Positions 9,569 to 24,000 of a DNA stretch of 64,000 nt are shown one piece after another. The notes under the pieces are model-generated. The model saw only the letters and a list, made by a program, of their open reading frames with translations. It made no database searches and was not told the origin of the DNA. The stretch is from Apostichopus japonicus. Lineage: Eukaryota > Echinodermata > Holothuroidea > Aspidochirotida > Stichopodidae. The stretch lies in NCBI RefSeq assembly GCF_037975245.1, contig NC_092573.1, positions 24,209,265 through 24,273,264 of the forward strand. The letters run 5' to 3'. Position 1 is the stretch's first letter; every line of letters begins with the position of its first letter. The translations under genes and the position numbers were made by a program.

Positions 9569-12018
9569 TTTGAAGATAGTGTTTGGATACCTGTTGTATA
9601 CAATATTGAAATTTGAACAATACATATTTCAAATGGTTAGAACTTGATCAAAATTGAGCTTGAGTTTTAGGTGAAAATTTGAAAAGAATCACTGAGAGTG
9701 AGCAGTATGCATGCATGCACTTTTTAAATTAGAACTGGAAGCAGAATTGCAGATTACCACTGATACAACATTCATAACAACTTCACACATTTCATTGTGC
9801 TACCTCCAGAAGGAATGTGTACATTACATATTGTGCATTATACACTACATACATGAGTAGGCCTACACTTGAAGTGAAACAAGGAAGTATAACTATAAGA
9901 ATTTAAAAGGAACATTACTATCTATATTATGTCCACCCTTGAAAAACTGTTAGATGGGTAATGTATCAATTCAACATATACCCTTTCTTGGCTATGAGGA
10001 AACATCAGAAATCAGGATACTTAAGTTATATCTTTTAAAAATAAAATCTGTTTAAATTCTTGTAGTTATACTTCCCTGTTTCACTATAAGTGTAGGCCTA
10101 CACTTGTTCCCTAATCTTTGGATCCCTAACCCGCAACACAAACACATGCCAACAGGTTTAGCATCCTTAAACTTTGGGGTCATCTCTGTCCTTGTGTACC
10201 ATGATACTAATTACAAATACAATATCAAGTCATGTCTTGATGAGATTTAATATGCAACACATGACTTGGTGATGTCACTAATCATCCTTTGCGAGATGGA
10301 CACCAGTCTATTTCAGAGTACCGATGTAGATGTAGTTTAGTAGTTTACATACCAATAATGCTAATCAGTAGTAATATTCACTCATACAGGGAGAGATATT
10401 CTCGCGTATATGGTACCTGTACGTTAGAGCCGACAGAGAAGACACCTTCGAAAGTAATCTGCAAACGTGATTGGAACTTTCTCGACAAATTGTTGGAAAG
10501 GTCTGCTGTATGGAATGGATGATCTGAAGTTCAAGGAATTCCTATAAACAATGAAAAGCATTGCGATGGCTAGCGAATGTTGCAATTTTGTGCACCTGCT
10601 TTCAGTCGCCAAATATACAACGAGGTAAATGAATCTGGAGGATTCATGTCAATTGGGTGCGCGCGTACCATGTATGGAGGGTCATGTGATGTGTTCCAGG
10701 GTGGTACTATACTGATATTTCTCCGTAGGAGTTCGAGAACAGTGTTAGTGACTTCGTGAAAGATTGGTCGGTTCGGACATGGGAACTAACGGCATAAGAA
10801 GGTACTGGTACTTCAGGCCTACGAAATAGTGCTAATATGGTAACGTTCAACCTTATTCTCTTGAATGAAGGCAGGCTTCCTACATAATCTTACTTTTTAA
10901 TACAGCTCTAGGGGCAAGCTTTGTCCCCTATGGCCTAACGTTATTACTACACGCTATAAGTGAATGCAGAAATGGGAAATGTGGGGAAATGTTTAGTTCA
11001 GTGCAACCACGGAATTCTCCATGGAACAGAGCCTAATGCTGCTCGACGGGAATATAGCTATCACGTTAGGCTACAGACACGGTTATTGCTAGGTAACGGG
11101 TGTCGTCTGCTGCTCTAAGCACGCAAACACATTTACGTACTAGTTGGGTGAAATCATCATGCGTAATAGGGAGAGTAGTATATTAGTACCACCCTGGAAC
11201 ACATCACATGACCCTCCATACATGGTACGCGCGTACGCGCATATTTACTGTGTGATAGTTTCTCCAGATTCATTTACCTCGTTGCAAATATAGAAGTGTG
11301 GGAGAACTGCAACAAGAGACATACTGCTAGCACTGAATGACAGACAGTTGGACTGACCTTGTAGTTGTATTGTCGAACGTATTGGACTGCCACACATATA
11401 TTACCATAGTTGTTGGTGTAAAGTAATTTATTGTTGTAACGTAATTTATTCAAACCATTATCATTGGTCGAAGTGTTAGATGGACATCTCACCAAACAGA
11501 TATGCGTAAAATCTTATTCCAATCGGGACTTGAGCATTATTTTTTCGTGAATATTAACATATTTATTAACTTTTCATTTATTATTATTTTTTATTGGGTG
11601 GGGGGGGGGGGTGGTCATATGTAAGGGTGCATCTGCGTGGGACTGAGCCGAACACGGTGCGCTGGGGGTCAAGCCCTTCTGTCTGTGTAAAGAGGCCATG
11701 CAATTATGGTTTCAGAAATTTCCAGCTAAAAATATTTATAAAAATTCTTCTGGCAACGAATCGACGAGGTCATATTTCGCTGTTGGCGCTGAATATGATT
11801 GTTACACGGAACTGTATATACATATATACGGCTCTGTTGCTACCAAGCCTGTTGCACTGACTATTACACTGACCGTACCGTACCTGGTACTGGAATTTCA
11901 GTTCTCAGTTGTTTACAACGTTCATTGGAGCTCGTGTGACTTACCTGATGTATTCCTAATGTTCGATTCTGGTGATTTCAAGTGATTACAAAAAGTTGGA
12001 CCTGGTCTGTTTCTTGCC
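9569..12018. other. Spacer between PIGBOS1-like gene and TUBGCP4
   Basis: No protein-coding exon is supported. It holds a foldback element (10611-11291), a poly-G run near 11600 and otherwise unique sequence. The two genes are divergent, so their 5' ends and promoters must lie here; I could not pinpoint a TATA box. Confidence 0.5.
10611..11291. repeat. Foldback element with about 105-bp inverted arms
   Basis: The left arm (about 10611-10713) and right arm (about 11184-11291) are reverse complements over most of their length. Both carry AACGAGGTAAATGAATCTGG at the outer side and GTCATGTGATGTGTTCCAGG at the inner side. The outer parts of the arms differ by a short indel. The loop is about 470 bases. 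No clear target-site duplication was found, so the element class is undetermined. Confidence 0.8.
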
Positions 12019-15000
12019 ATGTTGCACGAACTTCTCATTGCATTACATGGAATCCCTGGGAGCATTTTCACCAAGTCTGATGGGGATAATAAAATAAGGG
12101 TTAGCCTAACTAACACTAGGGCCTACAGTAACACTAACAGTTAACTTTAGATAGTAATCAGGCTAGGCCTAGCTCAGGTGCCTGCGTTAGATATTCTTAC
12201 GATGTTGCAGACAATCAAAAGTGTGACATGCGTTAGGCTCAACGTAAGGTCTAGCATAACTAAGTTCTGCTACCCATAGGCCAAATGTGTCGTTATTTAT
12301 AACTTACTCAGACCCTTCATTAACTCTAACACTTAACAGTAACAGGATGGATAGAACAATTGGGCTAGTTAACCAAACCATTCATCACTTTTATGCTGAA
12401 AATTTCTTGCAATTGGGAAGAATCATATATGGCCTAAATACTAGACTAAATTAGAGTTAGACATATTCTTAATCTTACCCTACCTAAACTGAAGGCTCAA
12501 GCTAAAGACAATTAAGAGGACTGATGGTGTTTTGGGATCCTGGTCAAAAATGGACATTGCATCCTTCCAGCAATAAATATGTCCTGGACCGGCCTCCCTC
12601 CCCTTAGCCTAAAACAAATTATAGAGATGAAGCTCACTTTGTATGACCTGTGTTACAAAAATACGAGGTCTACAAGACTGTTACAGTACTTGTACAAGGA
12701 CAAATTAAAACGAATGACAGCGAATGACAATTGACTTTGTACAGGGTTAATTATCATTCGCGAATGACAACGAAGGACGGTGGTGAGAAGAGATAGAATG
12801 ATTAACGGAGTGGAGTAAATGCTGTTATTGGTTTTCTGCGCAAAAATGATTTGAGGAAAATCGCATGTTACGTTGTTGCAGGGTTTTGGTGTAATTGACG
12901 GATAGAAACCACAGGGAAAGTTTAAGTTCAAGTATTGTTATTTTGTATTGTTAGTTTCTAACAATTAATATCAGAAAAATGACGTTAAATTTACTTTTTA
13001 AAATCAGACGTACAATTTCGCTTACTATAAGGTGCGTTTGTATCTTGTCCGTACTGTACTTGATCTGTGAGCCACGCACCTCGCGTCCACTCGGTTTGCG
13101 TGGCTTTAATATACCCACGAAGTCTGAACTGTGATATCCGGTTGAAGCAAATGTCTTGGCTGTCATTCACTGTCATTCGTTTTAGTCAACGCAATTTTTT
13201 TGTGTGTACAACATATTGTCATTTGTTATGTGTAACGCAATTGTCATTCATTTTAGTAACACCCCTTGTACAGTAGATGCTTGCAAGCATAACTGGAAGC
13301 TGAAGAGGCAGTATACATGATCAAACTTGAAATCAACATGATAAATGTCAGAGCTAAGTGTAAGGACAAACATAATAACCTGATTTGTGATCTTACTATG
13401 AGGAAGAAACGACTGAACATATTTTTAATTGTGATTATTTTAGGAACTCTACAAGAGTGGACATGTGGTAAACTGAGCTTACCAAACCAACTATCTACAT
13501 AGACTCAAAGAAACTGTCAACTTTATTAAGAGAATCAACAATATAACAAGGAGAGCTATAATTATCAGTAGTTATTTTTACAACGCATAAGCGACCACAA
13601 ATGTGGGAGAAGCCCGCAAGGGACAACTTACAAGTTGAGTGGCTTCCAGTTCAACATTTTTCAAATCAAATTTGGAATCTTGACGAACTATAGCAAAGCT
13701 TTCCAGTGTAAGGAGTCTTGCACAATTTCACTGTTTGTGCCTGATATACTTATATCAGAGAGGACTTAGTGATGAACCACATACTGAAATTTCACATTTT
13801 AATAAAGAGGATATGGATGCTACAGTAGTGACCCCCTATTGCTGTAACCAGCTGGTCAGACCACCCATTATCATGGTTGCTTGCAAGTTATAGGGACTTA
13901 GTGAGTTATTGGTGGTGTTTAAGTGGAAAAACAAAGTGCAAAAAACAAAAGATATTTGGCAAACATGCTTGGAAGGTTAAGAGGTTGGAAAGGGTGGTAA
14001 GTGAAGTATTGGTACTGTCATTAGAGGTCTGCCCAAATCTGGTATATTATTTCATAGGTCATGCACCCAGTGTCTGTGACATTTCCCTCAGACAAAATGC
14101 AATTTTCTTGGAAATTTAAGTGGTCGTACATCTTATTTAATAGCTTTCTCATTAAACATTGTTTTGTGCAATTTCTTTGATAGGTCGTTGGTGGCTTGCC
14201 ACATCTGAGTCCCAGTGAAGAAGCCCGCTTAAACAGACTCTGTCTCCTGTCCTCGCATTTCAAACGATTTGAGTCTTTCATCAAAAGACATGGAGGAGAA
14301 TGTGTACAGAAAGGTGCAGTAGCTGTTGGATCGGAAATTTCCATTTTGGTTCTAAAGCCATCTGCTGAAATGCTGTTTACTGTTTGACTCTGTATAGTCT
14401 TGAAGTACTTCTGTAGATCGAACTAAATTGCATAAGCTAGTCATTTACATTGTTCCACTTTCATAGTGTCATACATTTTAAGGTTGGTACTGTACCCACT
14501 GTCGCAAATGCATGCACAGTTGAAATTATCCATCACTTCCAAAAGCAAAGTGCCCCTGAAGGTCTTGCTATCCACTGTCCCACCAACCCCTCTCCCGTCC
14601 AGAATAAAACAGCTCAGTCCATTCGCAAAATTTTCAAGAAAGTTCATGAACTGTGAAAATGGTTCCCTGTTGATCAGAGCCCTTGCAAAACTTCAATTAT
14701 CCGTCATGTCTTGTTCAAGCTTTATTTCAAACCTCCCACAAGGCTGCTTGGTATGAGTTTCCAATAAATAAACTGATCCCTGGTTAAGCACAGACAATAT
14801 ATCTGGGGAAAATTTTAAAAAAAATAATTACTTGTGTTTATGTTGGAGAGGCAGCCTCTTTAACTGAGATATTTGTGTATTGAATTCTTTTCTTCTCTTT
14901 TAATGATTCTAGATGACGAAAATGTTAAATTGGAGGATGGGCTATACCTCAGGTCATTTTGCTCTGGTTTGGATGAAGCTCTCTCTGGATACAGGAAAAC

Positions 15001-18000
15001 ACTGTTAGTTCTTGAAGAAGATGTAAGTAGGCCTCAGCAGCTTTTTTTCAACTCTGATCCCTGGCAATGCGAACATTTTTTTCACATTCAGTGTGCATGA
15101 GGTGTAGCGTCGTCAAAATCTTTATCATGTAAGTTTGGAATACGTTAATTCTGTGTCCTTCTGATTTGTGTATTTGCAATTGCTTTACATTTGTCTTTAT
15201 CTTTCTTTGATGTTTACAAATTTAATATAGTAAATTCAGGGGAATGCAAAATGGTCAACTTGCTATAAAAGTGCAAAGCTGCAGTTATTGAACATAGGAA
15301 CCATTATATTTTCAGAGAGAAAGTTTAGAGCCTTCAAACCTACCAGACAAACTATGAACACTTGAAATATTTCCAGACATTTGTATAAATGTGAAAATTC
15401 AAGGTTAGTTCATATGTGAAAACATTTGAACTTTTCGTGTGAATTGTCCTCAATTGTTACTTGTGAGAATCTTTAGTTTAAGAACGTTCTTTTAACCATG
15501 TGATTTACTATATAGCCTTAATAGCTCACAATGTCTAAGGTTGTTCTTCTAAACAATACTCTTTGGAGAATACCAACATGATTTTTTGTTTTCCTCATCT
15601 TTCAAGATTTTGAATGACCCAACCCTGACAATGGGCCACATCATCTGTTTGACCGAGCCATACCAGGGTCTGTTTGTGTCCTTGAGTGGCATCCTGGACA
15701 AACTAGAGACTGGTCGTTACCATGGCTGCCAGATTTTAGACATGCTCCAGACAGGGGAATGGATGTATGGCCAGCCGGACATTCAGCAGACTGTACAGAG
15801 GCAATTATCAATACTTACATCTGTTTTAAGTGCAGCTTTCTCTGCCAATTCCAGTGTATATATTGATATTAATCAAGTAATATATCAAGTACATATCAAG
15901 TAATATATCAAGTATATATCAAGTAATATATCAAGTATATGTTGATATTTAACCCAGTATTCAATGCTAAAATCCCTTTGCAATGCATTCTGATAGCTTG
16001 AAAACTCACATTCCGTTTCAAACAATTCAGAAATAGACATTTTTTTCTTTACTTTGTCATTTTCTTGTCTGGGCAGTCAAGTTTAACATGGATAGGAGAT
16101 TGGGAAGAGGGTTGTTAAGAATTTTAGGAATTTATTGGTTACTTGAAAGTTCACTTTCTGTGATTGAAATATATTGCAAAAGGTTGTGTGAGTGTGATCA
16201 ATTGCTATTTCATATTGAGTAGTACTGGTTAGGCTTGGTGTAACTTGCTATATAATGCTGATCAAACACATTCGGCAGGCTCAAAGTGATTAGAAAGTGA
16301 CTTCTTTGGAGGATGAAAATGGGTACTTTATGAAGCAAACAGAAGCTTCTTTCAAAATTGATGAAAAGATTGTGGCGCTGTGTTTATTCCATAATGACAT
16401 AAAGGTATTCACAAAACTTTGATGATCAAAAAGACGTATTTCAAAACTTAAGAGAATCTGTGAACCCTCTGAGTAATACGCTTGTAACCTTTTTTGTTTG
16501 GTTTTGTTTTCTTATCGTGGGTGTTCGTCATATCAAGTGGTCGGCGCTAAATGACATGATTTTTCTCATCTTCAGGATCTTATTTACTTGCCATCGTGTT
16601 ATGTTTGACCAACTGACCACTTGGCTGCTCAATGGACTTCTGCTGGATGAATACGGTGAATTCTTCCTCCACAAAACAAATGAAGCACAAGCGGACCAAA
16701 CCAACGTAGATGACGAAGACGATCTGGGCATCGGTGGAATAACTGGGAGACAGATGAAGCGAGCTCTGGTATGTGAACAATTGTGCCCCCCTCCTCTTCC
16801 CTTTCCTCACCTCCCCTCTGCCTCTACTCATTGACATTCTTACTTGTAGTGCAAGTTCCTCATCAAAATCATGTGTTTGCAGGTCCAATTGTTTAAGTGA
16901 TTTAAGTTGGATACATAAAACAATGTCATTAACTGAAAACTGATCGATTGAAATTATAAATCAATTTTAAAATAACAAAGGAATACTTGGCTTAACTGGA
17001 ATGGAACCAGGGACCTCAGGACTTCCAGTCAGGTACCCTAAAAACTGGGTTATCATTCATTCAGTCATTAATCCATTCATTCATTCATCCAGTTAATCGT
17101 TCACTCATTCATTAATTAATTAATTCAATCATTAATTCATTCATTTCAAGTTTAGCCAGGGATCACACCACAACTTAAGGAAGGAAGGAATAATAAGACA
17201 AGAAATAAGACAACAAAACAACAGATGAAGATTGTTTGAAAGTTGCAAGCATTATTAATGCAGGTTTCTTCACTTACCATTTCATTCTGTACCTTGGATT
17301 CTTTATTGCCCTGTGGCTGTTACAAAAATGATCTCAAATCCAGTGAACCAAATGATGGTGAAATCTTTCTCTGTATCCTTCCAAGACTTGTTACAATGAG
17401 AAAGCAAGATGGCAAGACTCAGAGGTAGTGACCAAAAAAATATATATATAGAAAATAAAATATCTTGATATCATAACAATAACTCAGTAAATGAGAATGT
17501 TAATAATTAGAGCATTAAACTGAAACAGGAAGTGATGTAGTCGCCCGATTTAACCAATTATCAACTCCCCAAAGATAACATTTTGATGTAATTTGTTTGT
17601 CCATGCAGCTGTTATCAGTTTGTGAATGTTTCCATTTCTTGTATAATTGTCCCTGAATATTTTTTGAATGTCATTTCTTTTTCTTCTTGTTTTTGTACTC
17701 TAGAAAGTAATTGATGGCTCAGATGTGGCTCATGACCACTTTGCAATTAATGCTCCAATGTTACCAAGCTATCTACCGTTGAGGGTCGCTGAAAAAATAT
17801 TGTTCGCCGGAGAATCTGTGCAAATGTTTGAGAGCAAGAAACAGAAGTCGGTGGCAAAATACACAGGTATAGTTTGGCTTTGATAATGTGCTTGTCTGGT
17901 GTTTTGTTATCTGTTAACTTCCCTTGAAAATGTTGGTATCATCTTATTTCTAGGCTCTCATCCTTTTTCCATCCACGGACCCAGAGGGACCGGGAAGAAA

Positions 18001-21000
18001 TATTAATCCCCCCTCCCCCTGTAAACAAAGGGAATATCATCAATGACCTCTGCCTCACCTTTGGTGGGGCTAAGATCATTCAAACTTGGGTTTTCTTTGC
18101 ACTTAACGACATACTCAGACAGCATATAAGTCAGTAAATTGCTAACAAATTTTCTCAGATGTCATATTATTTCCACCTTGTGAAGTTACTTCCTCAAAAA
18201 TTAATTTTAGTAAGAAAGACGTTTGGTCAAAATCGTTCTGCGACATATTATATGATACCAACAAACTGATCGTCTAGATCTTCAGAGCAACAACTTGTGG
18301 AAACGGAGGAAAAGGTTTGAAAGAGAGAGAGAAGGAATCAAAAGTCATCAGTTAAGTAAAGATCAATTCCTGACACTTTTAATACATTTTTAGTTTTTTG
18401 CTCTTTCACATAAATAATTGTACCATCAGCTATTGGTCACTGTTTTTAGCCAAAAAGTTTTGTTAGAATTTTTTTTTTTTAAAAGACAGTCGTCAATTTG
18501 TAAGTTCAAAGTTGTGGTATATTTGATAAATCATTGTTTGATAAATTAAATTACTTTACTGCACAAAGCATATTGTTTCTAAATTATGTGGATTCAACTT
18601 GTAACCTCTGCAGCTAGTGATTTGTCAGTTTTTGGTCACAAACTGTTAAAAGTTAAATTTGTTATAAAGCATTTTCATGTTTATCCAAACTTTTTTCTTT
18701 TTTTTTCTCTCGTGTAGATCCTGTTTTAGGCAGTAATGAAGAAAAATTTGCCAAGAAATTGACAGAACTGAAACATCAGTCAGTGTTCTCCATACATCAG
18801 TTTGAAATAGTCGTGAACGAGATAAGGTCTTGTGTTGCTGAGGTAGGATTCCAGATAAAATAATACAATCTAAGAATGTTGCCAGTTTGGCTATTATGTT
18901 GGTCTAAATCCCATTTTAGTCAATTATGTCATTGCTCCGTTTCTGATTGTTTATAATTTACTAGTCAGCCTTCCATTGCTCATTTATTTTTACGACAAGA
19001 ATGTGCTAAGAAAATATTTCTATTACGAAGTATCATTTTCCAACAAGTACAAACTTTTTACAAAGAAATGTATATAATGAATGTAAATCTAAATTTCTTA
19101 CCTTCTACTACATTTTGAGCGTATTTTCACGAGTTGATATAAAGGAAGAGAAATTTTCTTTGATTTCATTTCTTCTTGCAAAAATCCGGCCCTGCCACAT
19201 TTTGTGAAGATTTGGGCCAAATCGGGTTCCGGCTAGATCCAGAACAATGGATCCTGTGCATTGTTAATTATAACCTGGTCCCATGTTTTTGTGAGCCATG
19301 CTGACAGGAATACTCAATTAATATGTATTTAAACTTTTTGCCATCAAATTTGTCAGTGAAATCTGGTTAATTCAAAAATGAATGTTATCAGTGGTAAACC
19401 TGGAGTTGCTCCATTCATTTGTGTAAACAACATCGTATGACAAAATTGTCACACAAAGCACATATATACGTCAATTCCGCTGTCTAAAAATTATTTTTCA
19501 TTTGTCAATTATTGGTATGTTAAAAAGCCTGTTGGCTTAATTTTTCACTGGAACTTGTTGGATTCGTTCGTAAGTTTCGTTTTGATTATGATGTCATACC
19601 AGTCACAATGTGTGTATTTTGATGCTTTTATATTCCCATAGCACCTGTGGACATTGGTTGTAGAGGAACACAAACTTGTATCAGAGTTGATCATCCTGAA
19701 AGATTTTTACCTCCTCGGAAGAGGCGAGTTATTCTTGGCATTCATTGACCAGGCTCAATTGTTACTTCAAACCCCTCCCAACCAGTCTACAGAACATTGT
19801 AAGTATAAGCTAATTCTAGAGGGGTTAGTCCACTTGCACATAGAACCTGGAGATTCCAAAACTTTGTAAAAAGCAAGTGGACAGATACTTCAGGTTATGA
19901 TGAAAAAGAAAAATAACTTCTGTTACCAGGAGATTGTAAAAAAAAACTTCTGTTACCAGGAGATTGTAAAAATATGTGAAGATTTCAAGCTGTTGCATTA
20001 GATACAATGCTTGCCGTTGGAAATTTAATTAACTTCAATTAAAATAAATAAAATTTTAAAAAATATCTAGGAAAGTTGATGGCTGGAGAGTATTGAGAAA
20101 CGAGCGTTCGTAGAAAATCACGGCAACAAGTAGCCAGTTATCTTTACCCAATCTGGCAAAGAATGAAGAATTTTCTGAAGTGAGAGAAAAGTGAAGAGCT
20201 GTTGCAAAAAATTGAGGAATGTTTCAAACAACTTGCTACTTTTCTGGGCAAAGCAAACACTTGTAAAGTTGAGACGAAGCAGATGGTGCTAAACATATAC
20301 TAGGTACCCTTAACATGGGTTAATTTGTAGACATTGGTTGTGCCATGAATACTTCATAATTTTAACTTTGTCTAAAAGGTCTTGTCATATTAGGCCTATG
20401 AATATTGGAGGTGGGATATTGTTAAATGGAGGAAGTCATGGTATCTTTCTGGGGCTGAGGAGGGGGGAGGGGGGTGGCAGAAGCTGGATAAACCTCCATA
20501 CTTTCCATTTTCACCTGACCACTCCTTGATATACCAGTTCAATTGTTTTTCACCAAATTTGACAGATACAAATATGGCCTTCAAGCAAGCTGCTCATAAA
20601 GTGTTATTTGAAGATGATGATACTCTGTCCAGGTTTCACATCACAGTTCCACTTAAAGAAGGCAGCCCAGGAAAAAGTAAGTTTGACCTGTATTTTGTAA
20701 CATAAATTGCAGTGGTGATGGTATCCTGTAAGCACTGACATGTTTCTAAATAATAAATGATTTAATTTTTTGGGCTTGATGTTTCCATTGACATCCTGCT
20801 TTGTACAATTGTTTGTGTAAATCTATTATAATTAAATAGGAAAATGTGCATTCACATATCTATTGCAGCCCTCTACCCCCCCCCCCAAAAAAAACCCACT
20901 TCCCCCAACCTGTAGTTATTGAAGATAGGATGAAGCTAAAATATTATTCATCAGTCCCAGAATTAAGAGCAGAAATAGTTGCCACTTTATCTTCAAACTT

Positions 21001-24000
21001 TCTTTGAATAAATCTGTTGAAGCCATTCAAAGGTTTCCTTCCTTACTGTATGCAAAGACTGTATTGGTTACAGATATCTACTACCATACACAATGCTGAA
21101 CTGCAAATATGCATAACGAGAGAAAAAATGGAATCACCTTTGAAACAGATTTGATGGGAGGTATACCTATAAATACATTTTCTTCAAAGAACAGCGTACA
21201 TCTCTATTGTTGTTTCTCTTTTTCTTTAATTAGAGGGTGCATTAGGAGGTAAAGTTGAGACAGGCTGGCACCTGATGGGTTTGAGCTGTACGTTTCATTG
21301 GCCGGTTCATATCATCTTCACTCCAAGTGTTGCCGAGAGGTAGGTCGAAGGGCTTAGGCTGAATAGCCTAACATACTGATTTGTAAGCACAATGATAGAC
21401 TGATCAGTACACACACTGACTGTTTGCTGTTAATGGCCGGATCCTGTTTAGGTCACATGCAAATTTTTCACCCAGCGATCGGTTACATTTGGTATGACTG
21501 TATTTGGTAAGCAGTGTTAATCACAGAAAAACTGCAAGTCAAAATTTGGGATATTTGTCATCATAATTTGAAATTATCAAAGAAAAGAACTCCAAATTTT
21601 CCCTTTGTTATTTTCCCTTTTGTTTTCCCTTTGTTTGTTTTCCCTTTTTTTCCCTTTGTTTTCCCTTTGTTTTCCCTTTGTTTTCCCTTTGTTTGTTACT
21701 TTTGACATTTTGTCAATATGAATCTTTGTTCTATTCATGTAGAATAAAGCAAGTAAGTTGAAACTGTTGTCTGATATGATTGTATTGTAATGTTTATGTC
21801 ATTCACAGATACAACAAACTCTTTAAGTTCCTATTAGCTGTCAAACGGGTACAGTTGGAGCTTCAGCAGTGTTGGATACACCACATGGACAGAAAGAACC
21901 ATGTACCCTCCATCGAGGAGACCACTATCTGGCAGCTGCGATCACACATGGCCTTCCTGATTGATAGCATTCAGTATTACCTACAGGTAATAGCATCCTT
22001 CTTGATTGATAGCATTCAGTATTACCTACAGGTAAAAGCATCCTTCTTGATTGATAGCATTCAGTATTACCTACAGGTAATAGCATCCTTCTTGATTGAT
22101 AGCATTCAGTATTACCAACAGGTATTACAGATAACGTGTACAGTTGGCTCCATACTTAACCATGCTAATAGCATCCTTCTTGATTGATAGCATTCAGTAT
22201 TACCTACAGGTAATAGCATCCTTCTTGATTGATAGCATTCAGTATTACCTACAGGTATTACAGATAACTTGTACTGGCTCCATACTTAACCATGCTAATA
22301 GCATCCTTCTTGATTGATAGCATTCAGTATTACCTACAGGTATTACAGATAACTTGTACTGGCTCCATACTTAACCATGCTAATAGCATCCTTCCTGATT
22401 GATAGCATTCAGTATTACCTACAGGTATTACAGATAATCAGTACTAACTCCATACTTAACCATGCTAATAGCATCCTTCCTGATTGATAGCATTCAGTAT
22501 TACCTACAGGTAATAGCGTCCTTCTTGATTGATAGCATTCAGTATTACCAACAGGTATTACAGATAACGTGTACAGTTGGCTCCATACTTAACCATGCTA
22601 ATAGCATCCTTCTTGATTGATAGCATTCAGTATTACCTACAGGTATTACAGATAACTTGTACTGGCTCCATACTTAACCATGCTAATAGCATCCTTCCTG
22701 ATTGATAGCATTCAGTATTACCTACAGGTATTACAGATAATCAGTACTAACTCCATACTTAACCATGCTAATAGCATCCTTCCTGATTGATAGCATTCAG
22801 TATTACCTACAGGTATTACAGATAATCAGTACTGGCTCCATACTTAACCATGCTAATAGCATCCTTCCTGATTGATAGCATTCAGTATTACCTACAGGTA
22901 TTACATATAATCAGTACTAACTCCATACTTAACCATGCTAATAGCATCCTTCCTGATTGATAGCATTCAGTATTACCTACAGGTATAACAGATAATCAGT
23001 ACTAACTCCATACTTAACCATGCTAATAGCATCCTTCCTGATTGATAGCATTCAGTATTACCTACAGGTATTACAGATAATCAGTACTGGCTCCATACTT
23101 AACCATGCTAATAGGATCCTTCCTGATTGATAGCATTCAGTATTACCTACAGGTATTACAGATAACTTGTACTGGCTCCATACTTAACCATGCTAATAGC
23201 ATCCTTCCTGATTGATAGCATTCAGTATTACCTACAGGTATTACAGATAACTTGTACTGGCTCCATACTTAACCATGCTAATAGCATCCTTCCTGATTGA
23301 TAGCACTCAGTATTACCTACAGGTATTACAGATAATCAGTACTAACTCCATACTTAACCATGCTAATAGCATCCTTCCTGATTGATAGCATTCAGTATTA
23401 CCTACAGGTATTACAGATAATCAGGACTAACTCCATACTTAACCATGCTAATAGCATCCTTCCTGATTGATAGCATTCAGTATTACCTACAGGTAATAGC
23501 ATCCTTCCTGATTGATAGCATTCAGTATTACCTACAGGTATTACAGATAATCAGTACTGGCTCCATACTTAACCATGCTAATAGCATCCTTCCTGATTGA
23601 TAGCATTCAGTATTACCTACAGGTATTTCAGATAATCAGTACTAACTCCATACTTAACCATGCTAATAGCATCCTTCCTGATTGATAGCATTCAGTATTA
23701 CCTACAGGTATTACAGATAATCAGGACTAACTCCATACTTAACCATGCTAATAGCATCCTTCCTGATTGATAGCATTCAGTATTACCTACAGGTAATAGC
23801 ATCCTTCCTGATTGATAGCATTCAGTATTACCTACAGGTATTACAGATAATCAGTACTGGCTCCATACTTAACCATGCTAATAGCATCCTTCCTGATTGA
23901 TAGCATTCAGTATTACCTACAGGTATTACAGATAATCAGTACTAACTCCATACTTAACCATGCTAATAGCATCCTTCCTGATTGATAGCATTCAGTATTA

